From the NCBI RefSeq assembly GCF_902832845.1, contig NZ_CADFDB010000003.1:186001-250000 (forward strand): 64,000 nt of DNA. Direction: 5' to 3'. The notes beneath the pieces are model-generated. The model worked only from the letters and a program-made list of their open reading frames with translations, was not told the origin of the DNA and did no database searches. Source of the stretch: Burkholderia metallica. Lineage in GTDB: Bacteria; Pseudomonadota; Gammaproteobacteria; Burkholderiales; Burkholderiaceae. A program made the translations under genes and the position numbers. Below, piece by piece: positions 39,938-48,045 of the stretch (positions within the stretch are counted from its first letter, which is position 1; every line of letters begins with the position of its first letter).

Positions 39938-39977
39938 GCGCGACCCGTTGCGCGACCCGTTGCGCGACCCGTTGCGC
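39935..39977. repeat. 12-bp tandem repeat, about 3.6 copies
   Basis: Unit GTTGCGCGACCC, three exact copies from 39935 to 39970 and a partial fourth. It abuts and partly shares the right arm of the adjacent hairpin. Confidence 0.9.
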
Positions 39978-40016
39978 ACGGCGGCCGATCCTGCGCCGCC
40001 GTGCTCGCCCGGCCCG

Positions 40017-43000
40017 TTACTTCGGCAGTGCGCCCGTCAGCGACTGGAGCAGCGACGACACCGGTGCGAGCGGGTTGCCCGGCGTGCCGTTGCCCGAGTG
40101 CGGCGTGACCGACAGGCCCGGCGCGGAGCCGAGTGCCGTGCCCACCGTCGTGCCGACGGCGTTGACGACCGTCGCCGTCGCGTTGGCGCCCGTCGTCAGC
40201 AGCGAGCCGACCGCACCCGCCGTGCCGCCGGCCGCGTTCGCGCCCGAGCCGAGCAGGCTGCCGCCCGCCGCCGCCGTCGAGCCGGCCGCGCCGGACAGCG
40301 CGCCGGCCGCTTGTCCGAGCGCCACCGGACCGTTCGCGAGCGCGCCCGTCACCGAACCGAGCGCACCGGTCAGCGCGCCTGCCGGGTTGCTGCCGCCGGT
40401 CAGGCCGCTCACGAGGTTCGTGATCGGGGCGATCGGGTTGCTGCCTGCCGCGCCCGACAACGTGCCGACGACCTGGTTCACGACGCCTTGCACCGGCGCC
40501 AGCGGGTTCGAGCCGCCGAGGTTGCCGAGTGCGCCGACGACGGAGCCGACCGCGTTACCCAGTGCGTTCGTGGCCGTGCCGACCGCATTGTTGTTGCTGA
40601 GCGTGCCGACGACCTGGTTCACGACGCCTTGTACCGGCGCCAGCGGATTCGACCCGCCGAGGTTGCCGAGTGCGCCCGTCACCGAGCCGAGTGCGCCGGT
40701 CAGCGCGCCGGCCGCGTTGCCGCCCGTCGGCAGCGCGTTCTGCAGGCCGTTGACGAGGTTCGTGATCGGCGTGATCGGGCTGCCGCCGCCGACGCCGGAC
40801 AGCGTGCCGACGACCTGGTTCACGACGCCTTGTACCGGCGCCAGCGGATTCGCGTCGCCGAGCGTGCCCGCGAGCTGCGTGACGACGCCTTGCACCGGCG
40901 CGAGCGGGCTACCCGCACCACCGACGTTGCCGAGCGTGCCGGTGATCGTGTTGACCGCGCTGCTCAGCGCGCCGGCCGGGTTACCGCTGCCGAGCGTGCC
41001 GGTGACCTGGTCGACGACGCTCTGGATCGGTGCCAGCGGGTTCGAGCCGCCGCCGATACCGCCCAGAGCACCCGTTACCGTGCCGAGCGCGCCGGTCAGG
41101 GCGCCAGCCGGGTTGCCGCTGCCGAGCGTGCCCGTGACTTGATTCACCACGCCTTGCACCGGCGCCAATGGGTTCGAACCGCCGCCGATGCCGCCCAGAG
41201 CGCCCGTTACCGTGCCGAGTGCACCGGTCAGTGCGCCTGCCGGGTTGCTGCTGCCGAGCGTGCCCGTCACTTGGTTCACTACGCCTTGTACTGGCGCCAG
41301 CGGGTTCGAGCCGCCGCCGATGCCGCCCAGAGCACCCGTTACCGTGCCGAGCGCGCCGGTCAGTGCGCCGGCAGGGTTGCCGCTACCGAGTGCACCCGTG
41401 ACTTGGTTCACTACGCCTTGCACCGGCGCCAGCGGGTTCGAGCCGCCGCCGATGCCTCCCAGAGCACCCGTTACCGTGCCGAGTGCGCCTGTCAATGCGC
41501 CTGCCGGGTTGCTGCCGAGTGCGCCCGTGACTTGATTCACTACACCCTGCACCGGTGCCAGCGGGTTCGAGCCGCCGCCGATGCCGCCCAAAGCGCCTGT
41601 TACCGTGCCGAGTGCGCCGGTCAATGCGCCTGCCGGGTTGCCGCTGCCGAGTGCACCCGTGACTTGATTCACCACGCCTTGCACCGGCGCCAGCGGATTC
41701 GAGCCACCACCGACGCCACCCAATGCGCCCGTGACCGTACCGAGAGCGCCAGTCAGTGCGCCTGCCGGGTTGCCGCCACCAAGGGCACCCGTGACTTGAT
41801 TCACCACGCCTTGCACCGGCGCCAGCGGACTCGAGCCACCACCGACACCGCCCAATGCGCCCGTCACCGTGCCAAGTGCGCCGGTCAGTGCACCTGCCGG
41901 ATTGCCGCCGCCCAGCGCGCCCGTCACTTGGTTCACTACGCCTTGCACCGGTGCCAGCGGGCTCGTACCGCCGCCGATGCCGCCCAGAGCGCCCGTCACC
42001 GTGCCGAGTGCGCCGGTCAGTGCGCCTGCCGGGTTGCCGCTGCCCAGCGCGCCCGTGACTTGATTCACCACGCCTTGCACCGGCGCCAGCGGATTCGAGC
42101 CGCCACCGATGCCGCCCAATGCGCCCGTTGCGGTACCGAGTGCGTTGCTCAATGCCCCGGTCGCCGTGTTCAGCGCGCCCGTCAGCGCACCAGCCGGGTT
42201 GCCGCCACCCAGCGCGCCCGTCACCTGATTCACGACACCCTGAACGGGTGCCAACGGGTCCGCGCCGCCACCGATGGCGCCCAGCGCGCCCAACGCCCCC
42301 GTCACGTTGCCGATCGCACCGGTCAACGTACCTGCCGGATTGCCAGCGCCTAGCTCGCCCGCCACCGTACCGAGTGCCCCCGTCAACGCACCAGCCGGGT
42401 TGCCGCTACCGAGTGCGCCTGTGACTTGATTGACGACGCCTTGAACCGCCCCCAGCGGGTACGATCCACCGCCGACATTACCCAGCGCCCCGGTCACCGT
42501 GCCAAGCGCACCCGTCAACGCACCCGCCGGATTGCCGCTACCGAGCGCGCCGGTCACCGTACCAAGCGCACCCGTCAACGCACCGGCCGGATTGCCGCCA
42601 CCGAGCGCACCCGTGACTTGATTCACCACGCCTTGAACCGGTGCCAGCGGATTCGCGCCACCGCCGACGCCACCCAATGCGCCCGTGACCGTGCCAACCG
42701 CGTTGCTGAGGGTCCCCGTCGCCGTATTCAGCGCACCGGTCAACGCACCCGCCGGGTTGCCGCCGCTCAGCGCACCCGTGACCTGGTTCAATACGCCCTG
42801 GACCGGCGCGAGCGGCTGCACCGTGCCGCCACCACCGCCGAGTGCGCCCGTCACCGCCCCCACGGCACCGGACAGCACCTGGCCGGGATCGCCCAGCGAC
42901 GTCTGGATCGCGCCTGCCCCGCCGGCCGCCACGGTGACCGAGCCCAGCGGCGACGTACCCGTCGCGACCAACCCGACCGACACGCTGTGCGTCGGCGGGT

Positions 43001-43124
43001 TGACGATCACTTGCGGGATCGGAAGCGCATCCAGCCCCCCCGCCAGCGCGGAACCCGAAGCCAGCACCCCGAACACCGCCGCGACCGACAGCGCCACACC
43101 CGTCAATTTGAAATTGTGTCCCAT
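40017..43124 (-). CDS. Large secreted repeat protein (44-residue units)
   Basis: A protein of about 1035 residues. The leader MGHNFKLTGVALSVAAVFGV ends near ASGSALA. After a short unique region come 17 copies of a unit built on PLAPVQGVVNQVTGAL, then NPAGALTGALGTVTGAL, joined by GGxGGGS linkers. The usual period is 44 residues (132 bp); copies 5-13 are nearly identical and outer copies degenerate. Lys, Arg, Glu and His are almost absent from the repeats. It is not Gly-X-Y collagen, though similar Burkholderia proteins may be annotated that way. ATG 43124 is preferred, with GGGGA upstream. No anchor motif is seen; a surface or matrix role is a guess. Confidence 0.88.
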   Translation of the reverse strand: MGHNFKLTGVALSVAAVFGVLASGSALAGGLDALPIPQVIVNPPTHSVSVGLVATGTSPLGSVTVAAGGAGAIQTSLGDPGQVLSGAVGAVTGALGGGGGTVQPLAPVQGVLNQVTGALSGGNPAGALTGALNTATGTLSNAVGTVTGALGGVGGGANPLAPVQGVVNQVTGALGGGNPAGALTGALGTVTGALGSGNPAGALTGALGTVTGALGNVGGGSYPLGAVQGVVNQVTGALGSGNPAGALTGALGTVAGELGAGNPAGTLTGAIGNVTGALGALGAIGGGADPLAPVQGVVNQVTGALGGGNPAGALTGALNTATGALSNALGTATGALGGIGGGSNPLAPVQGVVNQVTGALGSGNPAGALTGALGTVTGALGGIGGGTSPLAPVQGVVNQVTGALGGGNPAGALTGALGTVTGALGGVGGGSSPLAPVQGVVNQVTGALGGGNPAGALTGALGTVTGALGGVGGGSNPLAPVQGVVNQVTGALGSGNPAGALTGALGTVTGALGGIGGGSNPLAPVQGVVNQVTGALGSNPAGALTGALGTVTGALGGIGGGSNPLAPVQGVVNQVTGALGSGNPAGALTGALGTVTGALGGIGGGSNPLAPVQGVVNQVTGTLGSSNPAGALTGALGTVTGALGGIGGGSNPLAPVQGVVNQVTGTLGSGNPAGALTGALGTVTGALGGIGGGSNPLAPIQSVVDQVTGTLGSGNPAGALSSAVNTITGTLGNVGGAGSPLAPVQGVVTQLAGTLGDANPLAPVQGVVNQVVGTLSGVGGGSPITPITNLVNGLQNALPTGGNAAGALTGALGSVTGALGNLGGSNPLAPVQGVVNQVVGTLSNNNAVGTATNALGNAVGSVVGALGNLGGSNPLAPVQGVVNQVVGTLSGAAGSNPIAPITNLVSGLTGGSNPAGALTGALGSVTGALANGPVALGQAAGALSGAAGSTAAAGGSLLGSGANAAGGTAGAVGSLLTTGANATATVVNAVGTTVGTALGSAPGLSVTPHSGNGTPGNPLAPVSSLLQSLTGALPK
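40420..42830 (-). repeat. Intragenic tandem repeats of the secreted repeat protein
   Basis: About 17 tandem units, mostly 132 bp, marked at DNA level by recurring CACCTTGATTC-like and CCTTGCACCGGCGCCAGCGG blocks. Units between about 41030 and 42130 are the most alike, which favours slippage or recombination that would change protein length in 44-residue steps. One unit is three bases short. Confidence 0.9.
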
Positions 43125-43620
43125 CTTTATTTTCCCCATCTCGGTTGGCACAACGTTGATAAAGCATGGGGACGGATTGCACGAAGTGTGCCAATTCCAA
43201 AAACGGGCTGATTTCGTCTGCTTATTGACGCTTAATAGCGATTTTTAATCGAATTCAGCCGAAATACACGGCCGCGGCACGGCAATCGTCAGATGAAAAA
43301 GATCGACGGAACACCGATGTAACGTAACGTTTGCGAGCCGCGCGGTAACGTGTTCCGGTACATACCGCGTAACACCGGAGCACGTCGCGTGACGATGCGC
43401 CACACCGACCGGGCCGGCTGCCCATTACGCATTTCAGCAATATGAAAATGCATTGATAAATCGCCTATTTCCTTATTTTCCTTATTTGGCGATTATCTTT
43501 CTTGCCGATTACGCAGATCATTTCCGATTGCGTGATTTCCGTTAATTCGGATAGCAAACTGAAACATTGTGAAGACTGCGCCGCAGTCGGCGCGCATGCG
43601 GGGCCGCGCGCGCCGCCAGA
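43125..43620. other. AT-rich regulatory region upstream of the repeat protein
   Basis: Nearly 500 bases without a gene. Besides the sigma-54-type promoter it has a perfect inverted repeat CGATT-TTT-AATCG at 43239-43251, about 50 bases upstream of the -24 element, and the pair AATCGCC (43459-43465) / GGCGATT (43488-43494). CGATT recurs at 43490, 43506 and 43525. These are candidate enhancer-binding-protein sites. Confidence 0.5.
43177..43194 (-). promoter_or_regulatory. Sigma-54-type promoter of the repeat-protein gene
   Basis: Minus strand reads TTGGCACACTTCGTGCAA: GG (43192-43191), exactly ten bases, GC (43180-43179), matching the consensus TGGCAC-N5-TTGCA except for one base. The predicted start is near 43167, about 43 bases before the ATG at 43124. 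Confidence 0.65.
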
Positions 43621-44865
43621 TCAGCCGAAGCGTGCGGGCCGGTATGGATGGGGATCGATATAGGTCGGCGCGCCCGTCATCATTTCGGCGAGCAGGCGCC
43701 CGGTCGCGGGGCCGAGCGTGAGCCCGTGGTGGCAATGCCCGAATGCGAACCATAGATGGCGATGGCGCGGCGCGGGCCCGATCACCGGGCGCATGTCGGG
43801 CGTGCACGGCCGCATGCCGAGCCACGGTTCGGGATCGAGCCGCTCGCCGATGCCGAACGCGTCGCGCGCGAGCGGCTCCGCCCGTGCGAGCTGCACGCCG
43901 GTCGGCGGTGCGCCGCGCAGCGCGATCTCGACGCCGGTCGTGAGCCGCAGGCGGCCGCCCTCCATCGGCGCGACGACGAAACCTTCCTCGGTATCGCACA
44001 CCGGCACGTTCAGCGGCGTACGCGTCGGCCGGTAATGCATGTGGTAGCCGCGCTTCGCCCGCAGCGGAATCCGGTAGCCGAGCGGCTCAAACACGTGATC
44101 GGACCACGGCCCGAGCGCGACCACGGCCGAACGCGCCGAGATCGGCCCGTGTTCGGTGCCGACCCGCCAGCCGTCGTCCACCTGCACGAGTGTCCGTGCA
44201 TCGCCGAGTACGAACGTGCCGCCGTCGCGCTCGAACAGCCGTGCATACGCCTTGGTCAGCCCGCCGGGGCTCGACACGGTCTTCGGGTCCTGCCAGTGGA
44301 ATGCGCCGCAGAACGCGTCGCCGATACCGGGTTCGCGTGCGCGCAACGCACGGGCATCGAGCACCGTCATCCGCAGCCCGTGCGCGTCGGCCACGCGCTG
44401 CTGCACGCGCGCTTCCGCATCGAACAGCGCGGGCGAACGGAATGCCTCGATCCACCCGCCGTCATGCACGAGCGGCTGCGCATCGGTGCGCGCGAGCAGC
44501 GCGTCGTGCTCGACCACGCTCGCCGCGACGAGCGGCAGCAGGTCGCGCGCGGCGGCGGCGAGCCGCTGCGGCGACGATTCGCGCCAGAAGCGCGCGAGCC
44601 AGCCCGCATACGCGGGCAGCGCCCGGTAGTCCCAGTACAGATCGACCGAGCGGTTGCGTGCATAGCGCAGCAGCGTGCCGAGCCGGCGCGGAAACGCATA
44701 CGGCACGACCGACGAGCGCTCGATCAGCCCCGCATTGCCGTGGCTCGTTTCCTCGCCCGGCGCGCGCCGGTCGACGAGCGCGACACGAAGCCCGCGATCC
44801 TGCAGATGCAGCGCCGACGACACGCCGACGATGCCGGCCCCCAGAACGATGACGTCGAAATCCAT
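43621..44865 (-). CDS. FAD-dependent D-amino-acid dehydrogenase (DadA/DauA-like)
   Basis: A 414-residue DAO-family flavoprotein. The FAD motif is VIVLGAGIVGVSSALHLQDR at the very N-terminus, followed by RRAPGEETSHGNAGLI; the C-terminal flavin contact is WLGMRPCTPDMRPVIGPAP and FAFGHCHHGLTLGPATGRLL. It should oxidise a D-amino acid to its 2-oxo (imino) acid and pass electrons to the respiratory chain. Substrate is not readable, but linkage to an ornithine-cyclodeaminase-family gene and a DauR-type regulator recalls the D-arginine system dauBAR of Pseudomonas. It is 67 bases downstream of the solute-binding-protein gene, on the same strand. Confidence 0.88.
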   Translation of the reverse strand: MDFDVIVLGAGIVGVSSALHLQDRGLRVALVDRRAPGEETSHGNAGLIERSSVVPYAFPRRLGTLLRYARNRSVDLYWDYRALPAYAGWLARFWRESSPQRLAAAARDLLPLVAASVVEHDALLARTDAQPLVHDGGWIEAFRSPALFDAEARVQQRVADAHGLRMTVLDARALRAREPGIGDAFCGAFHWQDPKTVSSPGGLTKAYARLFERDGGTFVLGDARTLVQVDDGWRVGTEHGPISARSAVVALGPWSDHVFEPLGYRIPLRAKRGYHMHYRPTRTPLNVPVCDTEEGFVVAPMEGGRLRLTTGVEIALRGAPPTGVQLARAEPLARDAFGIGERLDPEPWLGMRPCTPDMRPVIGPAPRHRHLWFAFGHCHHGLTLGPATGRLLAEMMTGAPTYIDPHPYRPARFG

Positions 44866-44932
44866 GGTTCCCCGTACTGCGTCGAAAGTCGATGCGACAC
44901 GCGCCGGCGCGACGGCCGGCGCGCGGCGGTGG

Positions 44933-45712
44933 TTACTTCGCGACGATGTCGCGCTTGAAGTACTTCTGCGACAGCGCGCTGAGCGTGCCGTCCTTCTTCA
45001 GCGCGTCGAGCGCGCCGACGATCTTCGCCTGCAGCGCCTTGTCGCCCTTGCGCATCCCGAAGCCCGTGCCTTCGCCGAGGGTCGCCGGATCCTTCAGCGG
45101 CTCGCCGACGATCTGGTAGTCGCGGCCGGCCGGCTTGTCGAGGAAACCGTCCTGCGCGGTCTGCGCTTCCTGCACGGCCGCGTCGAGGCGACCCGCGACG
45201 AGATCGGCGTAGATCTGGTCCTGATCCTGGTACGACACGACGGCCACGCCCGCGTCGGCCCAGTGCGCCTTCAGGAAATCCTCCTGCGACGAGCCCTGCA
45301 GCACGCCGACGTGCTTGCCGCGCAGGCTCGCGACGTTGGGCCGCAGCGGCGAGCCGCGCTTCGCGATCATCACGATCGGCACCACGTAGATCGCCGGCGT
45401 GAAGTCGATGCTCTGCCGGCGCTTCGCGGTGATGTTCATCGCCGAGTTGATTGCGTCGAACTTGCGCGCCTGCAGCGCCGGGATCAGGCCGTCGAACGCA
45501 TTCTCGACCCATACGCATTTCATGTTCAGCTTCGCGCACACCGCGTTGCCGATGTCGACGTCGAAACCCTGCAGCTGGCCGGCCGGCGTCTTGCTCTCGA
45601 ACGGCGGATAGGCGGCTTCGATCCCGAAGCGCAACGTGGTTTGTTCCGCATGGGCCGTGACGGCCGCGCAGGCAAGCGCCGCAACGGCGCAAAGGGAGAG
45701 CTTCCAGTTCAT
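44933..45712 (-). CDS. Amino-acid ABC transporter solute-binding protein (ArgT/HisJ-like)
   Basis: A 259-residue periplasmic protein with leader MNWKLSLCAVAALACAAVTA ending HAE. The mature domain begins TTLRFGIEAAYPPFESKTPA, then GFDVDIGNAVCAKLNMKCVW and FDGLIPALQARKFDAINSAM, the family 3 pattern for lysine/arginine/ornithine/histidine-binding proteins; two cysteines likely form the usual disulfide. No permease or ATPase gene is adjacent, so it may lend specificity to a transporter encoded elsewhere. It is co-directional with the FAD dehydrogenase, fitting uptake of the same D- or basic amino acid. Confidence 0.92.
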   Translation of the reverse strand: MNWKLSLCAVAALACAAVTAHAEQTTLRFGIEAAYPPFESKTPAGQLQGFDVDIGNAVCAKLNMKCVWVENAFDGLIPALQARKFDAINSAMNITAKRRQSIDFTPAIYVVPIVMIAKRGSPLRPNVASLRGKHVGVLQGSSQEDFLKAHWADAGVAVVSYQDQDQIYADLVAGRLDAAVQEAQTAQDGFLDKPAGRDYQIVGEPLKDPATLGEGTGFGMRKGDKALQAKIVGALDALKKDGTLSALSQKYFKRDIVAK

Positions 45713-45839
45713 GACGGTCCTTCCGTTCCGGATTGAGGCGATGAAGATCGGTACACGACGGCGCCGGCCAGGCGCCGGATCGACATTCGAAAAGCGGCGG
45801 CCCGCACGCGGCGACGCATCGTGTCCTGCACGCGAAATA

Positions 45840-45854
45840 TAGACTCAAAGTCTA
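45840..45854. promoter_or_regulatory. Inverted repeat, candidate operator 1 (TAGAC-N5-GTCTA)
   Basis: TAGAC, TCAAA, GTCTA: perfect 5-bp arms. GGACTATAG follows at 45859-45867 as an imperfect extra half-site. It lies 128 bases upstream of the solute-binding-protein gene. Confidence 0.55.
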
Positions 45855-46004
45855 CTATGGACTATAGGGGATACGTGGATCGCGCCCCGAGGAGCGACGT
45901 CGGAACGTCGCCAGTCGCGCGGAATTCCGTTGATTCTTCTACGTTTTTCCGTGATCCATCGACAACTCGAAGTCTCAAAAAGAAAAATCATCCAGATTTC
46001 GTTT

Positions 46005-46017
46005 GTCTATATTAGAC
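46005..46017. promoter_or_regulatory. Inverted repeat, candidate operator 2 (GTCTA-N3-TAGAC)
   Basis: GTCTA, TAT, TAGAC: the same half-sites as at 45840-45854 in the opposite arrangement, 75 bases upstream of the ornithine-cyclodeaminase-like gene. Shared half-sites suggest one regulator for both divergent units. Confidence 0.55.
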
Positions 46018-46092
46018 TTTTCGTCCATCACGAACACCGCCGGACAGCGTCGAATGAGACGGACCTGTCCGGCCCCGACCGGAGATGTCCCC

Positions 46093-47055
46093 ATGACGCA
46101 AACCGCCCCGAATCTGCCGCTGACCGTCGACGAAGCCGCGGTGCGCGCCGCGCTGCCGTCGCTCGACGTGCTCGGCACGCTGCGCCGCATGTTCGCGTCG
46201 CTCGCCGCAGCGCGCGCGGTGCAGCCGCCGCAAACGCTCACGCTGTTTCCCGACCAGGCCGGCGACTTCATCACGTATCTCGGCGCGCTCGCCGACGCGC
46301 AGGTGTTCGGCGCGAAGCTGTCACCTTATGTCGTGACGGGCGGCAAACCCATCGTGACCGCCTGGACCGCGCTGATGTCGATGCGCACGGGCCAGCCGCT
46401 GATGTGGTGCGACGCGGGCCTGCTGACCGTCGAGCGCACGGCCGGCACGACCGCGCTCGCGGTCGACTGCCTCGCGCCGCGCGGCGCGCGCCATCTCGCG
46501 ATCGTCGGCGCGGGCGCGGTCGGCCTCGCGCACCTGCGGCACACGGCGGGATTGCGCGACTGGGAGACGATCCGCGTGTACTCGCCCGCGCTGGCCGGCG
46601 ACACCGCACAGCAGGCGACGCTCGCGCAACGCGATCCGCGCGCCCGCGCCGCCGCGAGCGTCGAAGCCTGCGTGCGCGACGCGGACGTCGTGATGCTGTG
46701 CACGTCGTCGGGCACGCCGGTGCTCGGCGACGGAATGCTCACGCGCCCCGCGCTCGTCACGTCGATCAGCACGAACGTCGCGCGCGCGCACGAGATCCCG
46801 CCCGCGTGGCTGCCCGACATGGACGTGTACTGCGACTACCGGCACACGACGCCCGCGAGCGCCGGCGAGATGCAGATCGCGGCGGCCGAGCACGGCTGGG
46901 ACCCCGCGCGAATCGTCGGCGACCTGCCCGCGCTCGTCGCCGGCGCCTGTCCGGCGCCGTCGTACGCACGTCATGCGTTCTTCCGCTCGATCGGCCTCGG
47001 GCTCGAGGACATCGCGATCGCGCACGCGCTGTACACGCATCTCACGCGCGCATGA
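46093..47055 (+). CDS. Ornithine cyclodeaminase / mu-crystallin family oxidoreductase (DauB-like)
   Basis: A 320-residue NAD(P)-dependent enzyme. The N-terminal half has the substrate loop PPQTLTLFPDQAGDFITYLG and FGAKLSPYV with the family lysine; the nucleotide motif is LAIVGAGAVGLAHLRH (about 135-150). Members reduce imino acids, deaminate ornithine or make opines. In Pseudomonas the family member DauB reduces 2-ketoarginine with ammonia to L-arginine, paired with DauA and DauR as seen here. ATG 46093 has GGAG eight bases upstream. It is divergent from the dehydrogenase pair and upstream of the regulator gene. Confidence 0.88.
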   Translation: MTQTAPNLPLTVDEAAVRAALPSLDVLGTLRRMFASLAAARAVQPPQTLTLFPDQAGDFITYLGALADAQVFGAKLSPYVVTGGKPIVTAWTALMSMRTGQPLMWCDAGLLTVERTAGTTALAVDCLAPRGARHLAIVGAGAVGLAHLRHTAGLRDWETIRVYSPALAGDTAQQATLAQRDPRARAAASVEACVRDADVVMLCTSSGTPVLGDGMLTRPALVTSISTNVARAHEIPPAWLPDMDVYCDYRHTTPASAGEMQIAAAEHGWDPARIVGDLPALVAGACPAPSYARHAFFRSIGLGLEDIAIAHALYTHLTRA

Positions 47056-47186
47056 GCGGCACGCGCACGCGGGGCCGATACAATGGCGCAACCGCCGCGG
47101 CGGCCGCGCGCGGGCGCACGGGCATGCCGGCCAACGGCGTGCCGCGACGTCTGCCCGATGCGCCGCCCGGCCCCCGTCCACCCGAG

Positions 47187-47846
47187 ATGGCGACACCGAT
47201 GCGCAAGAAGAAATCCCCCGTCAAAGACCTGCTGCTCACCCGCTATGCGCCGATCGCCGACGGTATCGCCGCGCTGTTCTTCCCGTACGCGGAAGTCGTG
47301 ATCCACGACCTGCACGACCAGACCGTGCTGTATCTCGCGAACAACCTGTCGAAGCGCGAGGTCGGCGACGATTCCGCGCTCGAGGAAATCGATCATTCGG
47401 CGCGCGAGCGCGTGATCGGCCCGTACGAGAAGCTGAACTGGGACGGCCGGCGGATGCGCTGCGTGAGCAACGTGCTGTTCGACGACGAAGGCCGCCCGGC
47501 CGGGATGATGTGCATCAACTTCAACATCGCGGTGTTCGACGAGGTGCGCGCGACGCTCGACCTGTTCATCAAGGGCGCGGGCGTCGTCGCGCAGCCGGAC
47601 GAGCTGTTCCGCGACGACTGGCAGGAGCGCATCAACACGTTCCTGCACGGCTGGCTGCGCGAGCGGCAGGTCGGGCTGAACGGGCTCACGCGCGAGCATC
47701 GGCGCGAGCTCGTCGAAGCGCTCTACGCGGAAGGCGCGTTCCGTGGCAAGAGCGCGGCGAACTACGTCGCGAACGTGCTCGGGATGGGGCGCGCGACGGT
47801 CTACAAGCACCTCAAGCACCTGAAGGAAACGCAGGGCGACGCGTAG
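47187..47846 (+). CDS. YheO/DauR-type transcriptional regulator (PAS-like domain plus HTH)
   Basis: A 219-residue regulator. The YheO-like PAS domain (about 10-125) has YAPIADGIAALFFPYAEVVI, HDLHDQTVLYLANNLSKRE and MMCINFNIAVFDE; the C-terminal helix-turn-helix is REHRRELVEALYAEGAFRGK followed by AANYVANVLGMGRATVYKHL. It probably senses a small ligand such as an amino acid and controls the divergent locus. ATG 47187 (MATPMRKKKSP) is chosen; ATG 47199 or 47124 are alternatives. It lies about 130 bases after the DauB-like gene on the same strand. Confidence 0.88.
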   Translation: MATPMRKKKSPVKDLLLTRYAPIADGIAALFFPYAEVVIHDLHDQTVLYLANNLSKREVGDDSALEEIDHSARERVIGPYEKLNWDGRRMRCVSNVLFDDEGRPAGMMCINFNIAVFDEVRATLDLFIKGAGVVAQPDELFRDDWQERINTFLHGWLRERQVGLNGLTREHRRELVEALYAEGAFRGKSAANYVANVLGMGRATVYKHLKHLKETQGDA

Positions 47847-47981
47847 ACAACGCGCGTCGCCGTGGTTCGGTAGCCAGCGCTCGACGCAGGCCGGGATCGG
47901 CAGCCGCTATCGGGACGCCGCTTCCGTGTCTATGCTTCGGGAAACGCCCCGCGCCCGTTTCGCGTAGCCGCATGACCACGC

Positions 47982-48045
47982 CGAAGCACCGAAGCACCGA
48001 AGCACCGAAGCACCGAAGCACCGAAGCACCGAAGCACCGAAGCAC
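47982..48045. repeat. 8-bp simple sequence repeat, eight copies
   Basis: Eight exact tandem copies of CGAAGCAC fill 64 bases without interruption. The array ends eight bases before TATAGT (48053-48058), a possible -10 for the DsbA-family gene, so any -35 would lie inside the array. The length is prone to change by slipped-strand mispairing. Confidence 0.97.

Larger units (their letters stand above)
39699..40016. other. Intergenic region with hairpin and short tandem repeat
   Basis: A 318-base gap between the repeat-protein gene and the small secreted-protein gene, both on the minus strand. It contains the 14-bp hairpin at 39906-39937 and the 12-bp tandem array at 39935-39977, next to the repeat-protein stop. 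The right part toward 39700 must hold the promoter of the ECF operon, but I cannot identify its elements. Confidence 0.55.
45713..46092. other. Divergent control region of the DauBAR-like locus
   Basis: 380 bases between the divergent solute-binding-protein and ornithine-cyclodeaminase-like genes, AT-richer than the surroundings from about 45835 to 46020. It holds the two TAGAC inverted repeats listed separately. No small gene is convincing. Confidence 0.6.

Noticed and set aside
39935-39977. Phage or island attachment site
   Set aside because: No integrase, tRNA or second copy in the window; a simple short tandem repeat explains it.
40420-42830. Collagen-like triple helix or CRISPR-like array
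   Set aside because: There is no Gly-X-Y periodicity, and the 132-bp units are in-frame coding repeats without spacers.
47982-48045. Possible CRISPR array
   Set aside because: Units are 8 bp with no spacers and no cas genes in the window.
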